From NCBI GenBank assembly GCA_937900465.1, contig CALCEJ010000043.1, positions 1-16,923 of the forward strand: a DNA stretch of 16,923 nucleotides, read 5' to 3'. Positions 7,293 to 15,034 of this stretch are shown here, piece after piece. The DNA is from an uncultured Bacteroidales bacterium. GTDB taxonomy: Bacteria; Bacteroidota; Bacteroidia; Bacteroidales; UBA932. The notes under the pieces are model-generated. The model saw only the letters and a program-made list of their open reading frames with translations. It searched no databases and was not told the origin of the DNA. A program made the translations under genes and the position numbers. Each line of letters starts with the position of its first letter. The stretch's first letter is position 1.

Positions 7293-7845
7293 CGGAAGGA
7301 TCATATTAGGAATTGACCCCGGAACCAACCTCCTTGGCTTCGGGGTAATCCGTATTGAAGGGAAGAAGCCGGTGTATGTGGATATGGGGGTGCTGGATCT
7401 GCGGAAAGACAAGGATCCATACCAGAAGCTCCGCGCCATCTATGACTGTATCAGCGAAGTCTGCAAGTCATATCACCCGAGGGAACTTGCCATCGAATCC
7501 CCCTTCTACGGAAAGAATGCCCAGGTCATCCTGAAACTGGGCAGGGCCCAGGGCGCGGCGATGCTCGCCGCACTTGAGTTCGGGATAGAAACGGTCCGGG
7601 AGTATGCTCCCCGCAAGGCCAAGGAGGCTATCGTCGGAAACGGCGCCGCCTCAAAGGAACAGGTCAGGATGATGGTTGAAAAGACACTCGGCGTTACCCT
7701 TGAGGCGAAATATCTTGATGCGACGGACGCCCTTGCAATTGCGCTGTGCCATCATTTTGAGACTTCCCGCCCCGTTTCTTCCGCCTCCGGAAAAGGCGGA
7801 TGGGAACAATTCGTAAAAAATAATCCGGACCGGGTTAAACCTTGA
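7285..7845 (+). CDS. ruvC: Holliday junction endodeoxyribonuclease RuvC
   Basis: Resolves Holliday junctions together with RuvAB in recombination and repair. With the TTG start at 7285 the product has 186 residues, and the four acidic catalytic residues are D11 (LGIDPGTN), E71 (LAIESPFYGKN), D145 and D148 (YLDATDALAIALCHH), matching E. coli D7, E66, D138 and D141. The start is uncertain: no ATG lies close to the conserved RIILGIDPGT. TTG 7285 gives MTDGRIILGID and overlaps serS by 8 bp, as expected for coupling. TTG 7276 or ATG 7231 would extend it with residues read from inside serS. The C-terminus ends with a short basic tail (KNNPDRVKP). Confidence 0.93.
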   Translation: MTDGRIILGIDPGTNLLGFGVIRIEGKKPVYVDMGVLDLRKDKDPYQKLRAIYDCISEVCKSYHPRELAIESPFYGKNAQVILKLGRAQGAAMLAALEFGIETVREYAPRKAKEAIVGNGAASKEQVRMMVEKTLGVTLEAKYLDATDALAIALCHHFETSRPVSSASGKGGWEQFVKNNPDRVKP

Positions 7846-7888
7846 GAGGCTTTCGCTGTCAAAGGAGAGTAGTGTTACTGAAACTTAT

Positions 7889-10834
7889 ATGAGAAGGTTA
7901 TTATCTGTATTACTTGCAATTATCATCCCGGCGGGATTATTCGCCCAGTCATATAACATCACGGTAAGACTTCAGGAGGATGGAACCGGCGAACCTGTCG
8001 GTTTCGCCACCGTTTCCGTCAGCCGTGGAAGCGAACACCTGAAGTATGCCCTCTCTGACAAAGAAGGCAAGGCTGTGATCGAGAATGTAAGGTCCGGGGA
8101 ATATACTTTTAAAGCTGAAATCATGGGCTATGAGACCTACTCCTCGAAGGTGAAGGTTGAAAAGTCGGACCTTGACCTTGGAACCGTCAAGCTCAAGGAG
8201 GACCGGCAGATGCTGGACGCGGCTTCGGTTTCAGCGGTAGGTAACCCCATCATTATCAAGAAGGATACGGTCGAGTACAACGCATCGGCATACAAGCTCA
8301 GCGACAACGACGTCCTCGAGGACCTGCTGAAAAAGCTCCCCGGAGTCGAAATCGACGAAAGCGGCAATATCACGGCTAACGGCGAGACAATCACAAAGAT
8401 TACCATCGACGGAAAAACCTTCTTCCTCGATGACCCCCAGCTGGCATCGAAAAACCTTCCCGCGAAAATCGTGGAGAAGGTCAAGGTCGTGAAGAAAAAG
8501 TCCGAACAGGCGGAATTCACGGGCATCGATGACGGTGAGGATGAAACGGTTATCGACCTCAGTGTCAGAAAGGGAATGATGAACGGCGTATTCGGCAACG
8601 CGATGGCCGGAGGCGGGCACGATGTCCCGGGAAGCGAGATGGACCTGAACGACTGGCGTTTCCAGGGCTCCGCGATGGTGGGCCGTTTCACGGAGGACAG
8701 TCAGCTGAGCCTTATCCTGAACGGCAACAATACGAACAACCGCGGCTTCAATGACATGTCATCCAGTATGATGTCAGCGCTCGGCGGCGGCGGTATGGGC
8801 CGTGGAGGCCGGGGATTCGGCCGCGGAAGCAATGGCGTCGTCACCTCGTGGATGGGCGGTGTCAACGGAAGCTGGGACCTTTTCGACGACAAGATGGACC
8901 TTGGCGCGAACTACCTCTACAACGGTTCGAACACGGTTGCGGCCCAGGATACTTACAAGGAGACATACCTCAGCTCCGGCTCAACCCTTATCTCCGACAC
9001 GCGCGGAAGCAGCGACAACAATACCTGGGGTCACCGCTTCGGTATGAGGATGGAACACAAGTTCTCCGAGAACACCTCTATCCTCTTCCAGCCCCAATTC
9101 TCCATCGGGGGCGGGGACTATGTCCAGGATACCCGGTTCACAACCCTAACTGAGGACGAGACTCAGGCCCGCGACTCTACAAACAAAGGCTTCTCCCACA
9201 CTGACGGGCTCAACAAGAACTTCTCCACATACGGCTTCTTCCTGTTTCGCCAGAGGCTCGGGATGCCCGGAAGGACCATTTCCGCAAATGCATCCTGGAA
9301 TGTCTCCAGGAACGGGATGAACGGTAAGAACCAGTCCGTGACTGAGACTTTTGACGGCGCAGATCCGGCTCTTGTGAACCAGTTCATCCGTCAGAACACA
9401 TTCTCCTCTTCGCTCTCGGGACGTCTTGTCTATACTGAGCCCCTTGGCGCGGACTTCTACCTTGAAGGCGCCTATGAGTACAGAAGGACCAGGAGCACTT
9501 CTGTCAAGGATACTTACGACGATGTGAACCTGCCTTACACCTATAGCGTCGCGGATGCCACGATGCTCTTCAACGAGACCGGAATGACCCTGAACGAGAC
9601 CTACTCCAACGAGATCCTTAACCGTTCTGTCAATCACACCCCTTCCGTCGCGTTTATGTATCAGCACGACAAGCTCCGCGCACAGCTTGGTCTTGCCCCG
9701 AATATTACAAGTACGTACAATACGACTAACGGTGTTACCTACGAGGATAAGAACCGCCTGAACTGGGCTCCCCGCGCAATGCTGTTCTACGACTTCACTG
9801 ACAATGCTAATGTCCGCCTGTTCTATTTCGGGCGCAGCGGTCAGCCGTCCACTTCCCAGCTGATGCCAGTGAGGGATAATTCCAATCCCCTTGCAGTCTC
9901 CCTGGGTAACCCGTACCTTACTCCTTATTTCACCCACAGGCTCCGCAGCGACCTGGACTTCTCCAACAAGGAGACCTTCTTCTCGATGCGTCTCCATGTG
10001 GAGGGGAACTACAATGCGAATCCTATCGTGAGCGCTCTCTGGTACGACAATGCGGGTGTCCAGTACACGTTCCCGGTAAACGGCAGTGACACTTACAGCG
10101 GGTCCGTCCGGATGGTCATCAACGCTCCTATCGCAAAGTCCGGGTTCTCCCTTATGAATGTTCTCAATACCAGCTATTCCCGTACCGGAAGCTATATTTA
10201 CGACGGCCCCGGACTGGATATGGACAAGTATTTCGATTCGGAGAAGAACTTCGACTATACGACATTCCACGCGGATTATCCAACCCTTAAGGGCGTCGAT
10301 GATTTCATCGACAACGTAACCCAGACTCTGTCCGTGATGGAGCGTTTCAGGGCGACCTACCGTTCCGACAACGTCGAAGTCATGGCTGGAGGCCGTATGC
10401 GTATGTCCAAGCCCTGGTATACCGTGACCTCCGTTACCGCCAACACGACCTTCTCCAACCAGGCGAACGCCTCTTTCAAATGGACGGTCGGGGATACCGG
10501 TCTGGAACTTTCCACTGACGCGGATTACAACTGGTATGTGGGTTACAGCACCCCCGTGGCCCCTCAGCTGATCTGGAACGCCTCAGTCTCCAAACTCGTC
10601 TTCCACAATATGGGCACAATCCAGCTCAAGGCCTATGATATGCTGAACCAGAGTTCCAACTTCTCCGTCACCGATACCGCCAACTATCACGAGGAAACCT
10701 TCAACACGACGCTTGGCCGTTATGTAATCCTCTCCTTCACGATGCGGTTCGGAAACTTCGGAAAGGCCGGCAGCCAGATGCGTGCAAGGATGGGCGGCGG
10801 TCCCGGCGGAAGACCTCCTATGGGTGGGTTCTAG
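7889..10834 (+). CDS. Outer-membrane beta-barrel protein (TonB-dependent-receptor-like, CarboxypepD_reg N-terminus)
   Basis: 981-residue outer-membrane protein of the OMP_b-brl_3 type. Residues 1-20 (MRRLLSVLLAIIIPAGLFAQ) are a signal peptide. Residues ~22-105 form a carboxypeptidase-regulatory-like beta-sandwich (GEPVGFATVSV, SGEYTFKAEIMGYETYS). Residues ~110-225 are plug-like (DVLEDLLKKLPGVEID, ITKITIDGKTFFLDD, VVKKKSEQAEFTG). The rest alternates as barrel strands and ends in Phe. Two Gly/Arg-rich low-complexity segments stand out: around 299-315 (GGGGMGRGGRGFGRG) and the tail 968-981 (MGGGPGGRPPMGGF). There is no SusD-like gene next to it, so it is not a standard SusC/D polysaccharide pair; the substrate is unknown. 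No promoter or SD is evident in the 43 bp after ruvC. A terminator-like hairpin follows at 10914-10950. Confidence 0.9.
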   Translation: MRRLLSVLLAIIIPAGLFAQSYNITVRLQEDGTGEPVGFATVSVSRGSEHLKYALSDKEGKAVIENVRSGEYTFKAEIMGYETYSSKVKVEKSDLDLGTVKLKEDRQMLDAASVSAVGNPIIIKKDTVEYNASAYKLSDNDVLEDLLKKLPGVEIDESGNITANGETITKITIDGKTFFLDDPQLASKNLPAKIVEKVKVVKKKSEQAEFTGIDDGEDETVIDLSVRKGMMNGVFGNAMAGGGHDVPGSEMDLNDWRFQGSAMVGRFTEDSQLSLILNGNNTNNRGFNDMSSSMMSALGGGGMGRGGRGFGRGSNGVVTSWMGGVNGSWDLFDDKMDLGANYLYNGSNTVAAQDTYKETYLSSGSTLISDTRGSSDNNTWGHRFGMRMEHKFSENTSILFQPQFSIGGGDYVQDTRFTTLTEDETQARDSTNKGFSHTDGLNKNFSTYGFFLFRQRLGMPGRTISANASWNVSRNGMNGKNQSVTETFDGADPALVNQFIRQNTFSSSLSGRLVYTEPLGADFYLEGAYEYRRTRSTSVKDTYDDVNLPYTYSVADATMLFNETGMTLNETYSNEILNRSVNHTPSVAFMYQHDKLRAQLGLAPNITSTYNTTNGVTYEDKNRLNWAPRAMLFYDFTDNANVRLFYFGRSGQPSTSQLMPVRDNSNPLAVSLGNPYLTPYFTHRLRSDLDFSNKETFFSMRLHVEGNYNANPIVSALWYDNAGVQYTFPVNGSDTYSGSVRMVINAPIAKSGFSLMNVLNTSYSRTGSYIYDGPGLDMDKYFDSEKNFDYTTFHADYPTLKGVDDFIDNVTQTLSVMERFRATYRSDNVEVMAGGRMRMSKPWYTVTSVTANTTFSNQANASFKWTVGDTGLELSTDADYNWYVGYSTPVAPQLIWNASVSKLVFHNMGTIQLKAYDMLNQSSNFSVTDTANYHEETFNTTLGRYVILSFTMRFGNFGKAGSQMRARMGGGPGGRPPMGGF

Positions 10835-10913
10835 TTATCAAAACCTCAATCGAAAGACAAAAAACAAAAAAACGCGCAAAAAACAGAAAAATCTGTATCT
10901 GCGACAACAAGAT

Positions 10914-10950
10914 ATTTCCCCGGACTTGATATGTTTGGGGAAATTTTTTT
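10914..10950 (+). terminator. Intrinsic terminator-like hairpin just before the tandem-HTH gene
   Basis: ATTTCCCC (10914-10921) pairs perfectly with GGGGAAAT (10937-10944), with a 15-nt loop, and a run of seven T follows (10944-10950). It may end the outer-membrane protein transcript 80 bp upstream, or act as an attenuator for the gene whose ATG is at 10954. Confidence 0.7.
10930..10937 (+). promoter_or_regulatory. Possible -7 box inside the hairpin loop
   Basis: TATGTTTG matches TAnnTTTG exactly and lies in the loop and first stem base of the terminator-like hairpin. No -33 TTTG is found at 19-21 bp upstream. If used, transcription would start only about 10 nt before the ATG at 10954. Confidence 0.35.
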
Positions 10951-10953
10951 GTT

Positions 10954-11370
10954 ATGGCGAACAACAGATTTTTACTTACCGCGGAACAGATTGCGAGGGT
11001 TCAGCAAAAGTACCCCAGATTCCTCAGCAAGTGGACTGAGGCCGAAGAGACTCAAGTTAAGGATAAGTTTTTGGCGGATGTGTCCGTTGAAGAAATCGCG
11101 GATTCAATGGGCCGGACCCCCAAGTCGGTCAAGCTGAAACTGAAAGAATTGGGAATCCTGCTTCCCCAGGACCCCGGGCGGAAATGGACGAAGGAAGAAG
11201 ACACTTTCCTTGAGAACCTCCTCGGGGACGATATTACCCTCACTGAGATATGCGAGACAATGGGCCGGTCGAGGAGTTCGGTAATGACAAGGCTTTTGAA
11301 GATGAGGGACTCACTGATCGTTGCCGATGTCGCCAATCGACTCGGTATAAACAGCCCACTTCCTAATTAG
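10954..11370 (+). CDS. Small protein with two Myb/SANT-like helix-turn-helix repeats
   Basis: 138-residue protein, not a named family that I recognise. It contains two similar units: residues 27-69 (starting KWTEAEETQVKDKFL, with VEEIADSMGRTPKSVKLKL) and 78-117 (starting KWTKEEDTFLENLL, with LTEICETMGRSRSSVMTRL). Each has a leading Trp, an acidic EE(D/T), a short (E/x)IA/IC turn and a GR(T/S)xxSV recognition-helix pattern, as in Myb/SANT-like and GcrA-like DNA-binding domains. This suggests a DNA-binding regulator (inference). The N-terminal 26 residues (MANNRFLLTAEQIARVQQKY) look helical. The ATG lies 3 nt after the T-tract of a terminator-like hairpin. Its last 60 bp overlap the convergent pseudouridine synthase gene. 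Confidence 0.82.
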   Translation: MANNRFLLTAEQIARVQQKYPRFLSKWTEAEETQVKDKFLADVSVEEIADSMGRTPKSVKLKLKELGILLPQDPGRKWTKEEDTFLENLLGDDITLTEICETMGRSRSSVMTRLLKMRDSLIVADVANRLGINSPLPN

Positions 11371-12345
11371 CTCAGTCATATCCTCCGGGACTTCGGAATC
11401 GAACTCCATCCGTTTTCCGCTTGAGGGGTGGTCGAAGGCCAGCGTTTTTGCGTGAAGGGCCTGACGGGGGCATATTTCGAAGCAGTTTCGGATGAACTGA
11501 CGATACTTCGTGTATATTGTGCCCTGGCGGATTTGAGAGCCGCCGTAGCGCTCGTCGTTGAACAGCGGATGGCCTATAGAGGCCATATGGACACGGATCT
11601 GGTGCGTGCGTCCGGTCTCGAGGCGGCATTCGACCACGGTGATGAAGCCGTAGCGCTTGAGGACGCGGTAGTGGGTCACTGCGTGTTTCCCGTATTCCTC
11701 GCTTTCCACGACCTTGAAGCGGAGACGGTCGTTGGGATCACGGCCGATATAGCCTTCGACCGTGCCCTCGTCTTCGCGGATGTTCCCCCAGACGACGGCG
11801 ATGTAGATCCTTCCGGTGGAGTGGACGAAGAACTGTTTCTGGAGGGCGGCCTGGGTTACGGGATCCTTCGCTACGAGGAGCAGGCCGGAGGTGTCTTTGT
11901 CAATCCGGTGGACCAGCATCCCCATCCTCTCGTCCCCTTCATCGGCCTCGAACTGGGTTCTCCCGAGATGGAACGCGAGTGCGTTTACAAGGGTGCCGGA
12001 GAAGTTGCCGTGGCCGGGATGGACAACCATCCCCGCGGGCTTGTTGATAACCATCAGGAACTCGTCTTCGTAGACGATATCGAGGGGGATGTCCTCCGGC
12101 AGGATTTCAACTCCGCGCCTTTCATAGGGCATCATTATGCGGATCTCGTCCAGCGGCCGGATGACGGTGTTGGATTTGGCAGGGACCCCGTTTACGAAGA
12201 CGTAACCTTCGGCAATGGCTTTCTGGACCCGGTTCCTGGAAGTGTCTTCCAGGTGGGTGGAAATATACTTGTCCACCCTGACCGGGGCCTGGCCCTTGTC
12301 CGCTTTCAGGTTGAAGTGTTCGTAAAGCTGGTCCGTGTCCGTCAT
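11311..12345 (-). CDS. rluD: RluD-type 23S rRNA pseudouridine synthase
   Basis: RluA/RluD-family enzyme that converts uridines to pseudouridine in 23S rRNA. 344 residues. An N-terminal S4 RNA-binding domain spans about 22-70 (RVDKYISTHLED, NRVQKAIAEGYVFVNG). The catalytic motif is HRIDKDTSGLLLVAK with nucleophile Asp149. NKPAGMVVHPG (101-111) and GRTHQIRVHMASIGHPLFND are further family signatures. The rluD assignment rather than rluC rests on the S4 domain and overall size, and is usual for Bacteroidales. It is the second gene after the PASTA protein, with a 4-bp ATGA overlap of stop and start, so the two are translationally coupled. Its 3' end overlaps the convergent tandem-HTH gene by 60 bp. 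Confidence 0.93.
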   Translation of the reverse strand: MTDTDQLYEHFNLKADKGQAPVRVDKYISTHLEDTSRNRVQKAIAEGYVFVNGVPAKSNTVIRPLDEIRIMMPYERRGVEILPEDIPLDIVYEDEFLMVINKPAGMVVHPGHGNFSGTLVNALAFHLGRTQFEADEGDERMGMLVHRIDKDTSGLLLVAKDPVTQAALQKQFFVHSTGRIYIAVVWGNIREDEGTVEGYIGRDPNDRLRFKVVESEEYGKHAVTHYRVLKRYGFITVVECRLETGRTHQIRVHMASIGHPLFNDERYGGSQIRQGTIYTKYRQFIRNCFEICPRQALHAKTLAFDHPSSGKRMEFDSEVPEDMTELIRKWAVYTESIGDIGNDQ

Positions 12346-13127
12346 TGGGCTGGAATCTTTTCGGGATCGAGGGTTAGCCAGATATTGACGCTTCCGCCCA
12401 GCGTGCGGGATGCGCCGGGATTGTCCTGCTTATAGACGACGGCGTTGGTGGAGTCTGAGTAGTTCCTGATTCCCGGATCGAAGGTTACGCGTCCAAGGTT
12501 CAGATAACTGTCGTGGATCGTGTCGACGGCCCTGGTGAATTTCATTCCGATAACCTTGGGGACCGAAGTTGTCGTTCCGTCGGGGCCCAGACCCAGCACA
12601 AGGTCGATTTCCGAACCGCTGACGACGAGGTCTCCGGCCGCGATATCCTTTCCGCCCTGCTTCTGATACAGTACGTTATTGGTTGCGATGTCACGGACAT
12701 AGGAAAGGCGCCCGAGCGCGAGCCCGCGGTTCCGGAGTTCTGCGGTAGCCTCACCGAAGGAATAGCCCACGAGGTTAGGCATTACGGTTTTCCGGGGAAC
12801 AATGGAGTTTATGGTAAGGAAGATGCTGCGGCCTTTTTTTACGGTTGCCCCGGCTTTCGGGCTCTGGCGGTAAACCATTCCGGCTCCGAGCCTCTTGATG
12901 AACACCGAATCCGTTACTTTGACGTTTACCTGGGCTTCGCGCGCGACTTCCTGGGCCTCGGCGACTGTCATATTGGTGAAATCCGGTGCCGTGACAGTCT
13001 TGCCGTGGCGGGTAATCAGGGACAGGGCTATCTGGGCCCCGATTATGAGAACGGCTATCAGGACGATTGCCCCGAGGATGTTCCGCACTATCCAGTTGGA
13101 GAAAAATCCGTTGCTTCCTTTTGCCAT
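12342..13127 (-). CDS. PASTA-domain membrane protein
   Basis: 261-residue membrane-anchored protein. A short cytoplasmic N-terminus is followed by one transmembrane helix (about 15-38, ILGAIVLIAVLIIGAQIALS). Three PASTA domains follow at about 44-108, 113-180 and 186-254; typical starts are TAPDFTNMTVAEAQEVA, VMPNLVGYSFGEATAEL and SVPKVIGMKFTRAVDTI. PASTA domains bind peptidoglycan fragments or act as spacers in PknB-like kinases and PBPs, but here there is no kinase or transpeptidase domain. Stand-alone PASTA proteins upstream of rluD are, as I recall, common in Bacteroidales. The upstream region is shared with divergent lnt; TATCTTCG on the minus strand (13161-13168) is one mismatch from the -7 consensus. 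Confidence 0.92.
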   Translation of the reverse strand: MAKGSNGFFSNWIVRNILGAIVLIAVLIIGAQIALSLITRHGKTVTAPDFTNMTVAEAQEVAREAQVNVKVTDSVFIKRLGAGMVYRQSPKAGATVKKGRSIFLTINSIVPRKTVMPNLVGYSFGEATAELRNRGLALGRLSYVRDIATNNVLYQKQGGKDIAAGDLVVSGSEIDLVLGLGPDGTTTSVPKVIGMKFTRAVDTIHDSYLNLGRVTFDPGIRNYSDSTNAVVYKQDNPGASRTLGGSVNIWLTLDPEKIPAQ

Positions 13128-13160
13128 AAAAAGAATCCTTTACGCTTTAGTTTACAGGTG

Positions 13161-13189
13161 CGAAGATACGAAAATAATTCATAACTTTG
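13161..13189. promoter_or_regulatory. Divergent promoter region of the PASTA gene and lnt
   Basis: On the plus strand, TAACTTTG at 13182-13189 matches the -7 consensus TAnnTTTG for lnt. On the minus strand, TATCTTCG (13161-13168) is a one-mismatch -7 box for the PASTA-rluD pair. No clear -33 box is seen for either. The two boxes lie 13 bp apart, so the two transcription units may compete for polymerase. Confidence 0.5.
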
Positions 13190-13195
13190 CCTTCT

Positions 13196-14827
13196 GTGAA
13201 GACAGAGGTGAAACTCAACATAGTCCTGGTCCTTTCCATGACGGCGCTTATGTCCCTTCCTTTTCTGGTGAGAGGATGCGGATGGATGTCTCTGATCGGG
13301 CTTGTTCCGCTCCTTCTTATGGAGAGGCTGGCGGCAAGAAGGGGCGCGAAACACTTTTTCTGGTGGCATTACCTTGCCTTTCTCCTGTGGAATGGCGTTA
13401 CAGTATGGTGGATAGCCGGGGCAACCGTTGGCGGCGCAGTCTTTGCGATTATCGCCAACGCTCTCCAGATGGCCCTTATCTTCGAGGCTTTCAGGATTGT
13501 GAAAAGGCGTACCGGGGGAGTGCTTCCGTACATCTTTCTTGTCGCCGCGTGGATAGCGTGGGAGCGGTACTATCTGACAATCGGCCAGATCGCCTTCCCC
13601 TGGCTGATACTTGGAAACTCCTTTCTTGATACGACGGAACTGGTCCAATGGTACGAATATACCGGTGCTCTTGGGGGGTCGCTGTGGGTATGGTACGTGA
13701 ACCTTGCCGTGTTCGGACTCGGGGTCTCCGTTGCGGAAGGCCGTTTCCCAAGGCTCCGTCCCCAGGCCAAAGCCGCTGCGATCTCCGCCGCTCTTATCGT
13801 CCTTGCCGGGCCCATGGTGTGCTCCGCAATCATCGGCTCCCGTTATGAAGAAACGGACGATCCCGTCACTGTAGTTATACCCCAGCCTAACTTCGACCCT
13901 TACCATAAATTCGAATCCCTGACTCAGTCTCAGCAGACGGATTCCCTCGTGGACATCATTATGCCGCATCTGGCAGAGCTGAAGGATGAGCCCGTTCTGG
14001 TACTTACTCCGGAAACCTTCACGAACGACGTCATTACGAACAGGATAATGGACAGCCGTACCGTCTCACGTCTTGTGGATTCGCTCAAGGCTTATCCTAA
14101 TGTGAATCTCGTCCTCGGCGCCTCCGCCCACGATGAGATCGTCCAACTCGAAAGCCCCCACATCCTTGCTTACAGGCACGGGTTCAGGACCGTTGACGGC
14201 GTGACTTTCCCCGTCTGGTATCAATCCCGTAATTCAGCCCTTATGCTGGACAGTGCCGGCTGTACCGGAATCTATCACAAGTCCATGCTGGTCCTCGGGA
14301 CGGAATTGACCCCTTATCCGAAGGTTTTCGTTCCTTTGGAGAACCTCCTTGGAGGCAACCTGATGGGGAAGTGCATCGGCCAGGAAGAGCCGTCCAATCT
14401 TCATTTCTCCGCTTCGGGCAGGGAATTCGACCTCGCCCCTGTCATCTGTTACGAGTCCATATATGGAGAGTATGGGGCTAAGTACGTAAGGAAGGGGGCT
14501 AAGATGATAGCCGTCATTACAAACGACGCATGGTGGGGTGACACTCCGGGATACCGTCAACACGTCAACCTCGCCCGCCTGATGGCAATCCAGACCCGCC
14601 GCGACATCGCCCGCTGCGCTAACACCGGCGTATCGGCCTTCATCAATCAAAAGGGCGAGATTACCCGGAGGACTCCCTATTGGAAGCGTGACTCCCTGAG
14701 GGGTACCGTGAACCTCTCCGGCCGTGAGACCTTCTTCGTTCGCTACGGCGACATCACCGGCCGGGTCAGCGTTTTTGTCTTCATCCTCTGTCTTCTTGCG
14801 GCCATCGTCCGCCGCTTCCGTCGCTAG
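13196..14827 (+). CDS. lnt: Apolipoprotein N-acyltransferase
   Basis: Inner-membrane enzyme that adds the third acyl chain to lipoproteins. The N-terminal half has several hydrophobic helices (about 5-215), including LPFLVRGCGWMSLIGLVPLL. The C-terminal half is a periplasmic nitrilase-fold domain with the Glu-Lys-Cys triad: E273 in VLTPETF, K362 in IYHKSMLVLGTELTPYP and C418 in PVICYESIYGEYG. NDAWWGDTPGYRQH and RRDIARCANTGVSAFINQKG are further signatures. A last helix is seen near the end. No ATG lies near the start: GTG 13196 (MKTEVKLNI, 543 residues) is chosen, GTG 13208 is nearly as good, TTG 13187 lies within the -7 box, and ATG 13238 would cut into the first helix. The stop codon is inside the first copy of a 13-bp tandem repeat. 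Confidence 0.93.
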   Translation: MKTEVKLNIVLVLSMTALMSLPFLVRGCGWMSLIGLVPLLLMERLAARRGAKHFFWWHYLAFLLWNGVTVWWIAGATVGGAVFAIIANALQMALIFEAFRIVKRRTGGVLPYIFLVAAWIAWERYYLTIGQIAFPWLILGNSFLDTTELVQWYEYTGALGGSLWVWYVNLAVFGLGVSVAEGRFPRLRPQAKAAAISAALIVLAGPMVCSAIIGSRYEETDDPVTVVIPQPNFDPYHKFESLTQSQQTDSLVDIIMPHLAELKDEPVLVLTPETFTNDVITNRIMDSRTVSRLVDSLKAYPNVNLVLGASAHDEIVQLESPHILAYRHGFRTVDGVTFPVWYQSRNSALMLDSAGCTGIYHKSMLVLGTELTPYPKVFVPLENLLGGNLMGKCIGQEEPSNLHFSASGREFDLAPVICYESIYGEYGAKYVRKGAKMIAVITNDAWWGDTPGYRQHVNLARLMAIQTRRDIARCANTGVSAFINQKGEITRRTPYWKRDSLRGTVNLSGRETFFVRYGDITGRVSVFVFILCLLAAIVRRFRR

Positions 14828-14859
14828 CTTCCTTCGCTAGCTTCCTTCGCTAGCTTCCT
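14821..14859 (+). repeat. Three perfect 13-bp tandem repeats at the lnt stop
   Basis: Unit TCGCTAGCTTCCT is repeated three times without change (14821-14833, 14834-14846, 14847-14859), and TCG of a fourth follows. The first copy contains the lnt stop codon. Each unit carries the palindrome GCTAGC; because 13 is not a multiple of 3, TAG occurs in all three plus-strand frames and, by palindromy, in all three minus-strand frames. Confidence 0.95.
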
Positions 14860-14920
14860 TCGTCCGCCCGTCGCTTCGCCGCCATCCGTCGCCTACACAC
14901 GTCGGCGGAGACCCTGCTGC

Positions 14921-14975
14921 GCGGAGGAAATTATTTTTCCGGACGGTGCCGGAAAAACCAATTTCCCCGCTCCGC
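14921..14975. repeat. Long imperfect hairpin (21 paired bases)
   Basis: Left arm: GCGGA (14921-14925), GGAAATT (14926-14932), A, TTTTTCCGG (14934-14942). Right arm: CCGGAAAAA (14949-14957), CC, AATTTCC (14960-14966), CCGC bulge, TCCGC (14971-14975). All three segments pair perfectly across a 6-nt loop (ACGGTG), with one 1x2 internal loop and one 4-nt bulge. It lies about 93 bp past the lnt stop and might end or stabilise the lnt transcript. Confidence 0.8.
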
Positions 14976-15034
14976 ACTTCCTTCGTCACCCCACGCCCTT
15001 GCCGCATTTTTCCCTCGTCGTCCGCGAGCCCTGC

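Noticed and set aside
5694..7439. 581-codon minus-strand open frame antisense to rpmA, serS and ruvC
   Set aside because: It runs opposite three clearly conserved genes, has no recognisable domain, and is a product of codon bias in the real genes.
9146..10270. 374-codon minus-strand open frame inside the outer-membrane protein gene
   Set aside because: The plus strand encodes a convincing beta-barrel over the same bases; the antisense product shows no family pattern.
10883..10896. Small hairpin ACAGA/TCTGT after the outer-membrane protein gene
   Set aside because: A five-base stem in an A-rich stretch is expected by chance and has no T-tract.
11428..12435. 335-codon plus-strand open frame opposite rluD
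   Set aside because: rluD with its S4 and HRIDKDTSG motifs is certain; the opposite frame is its shadow.
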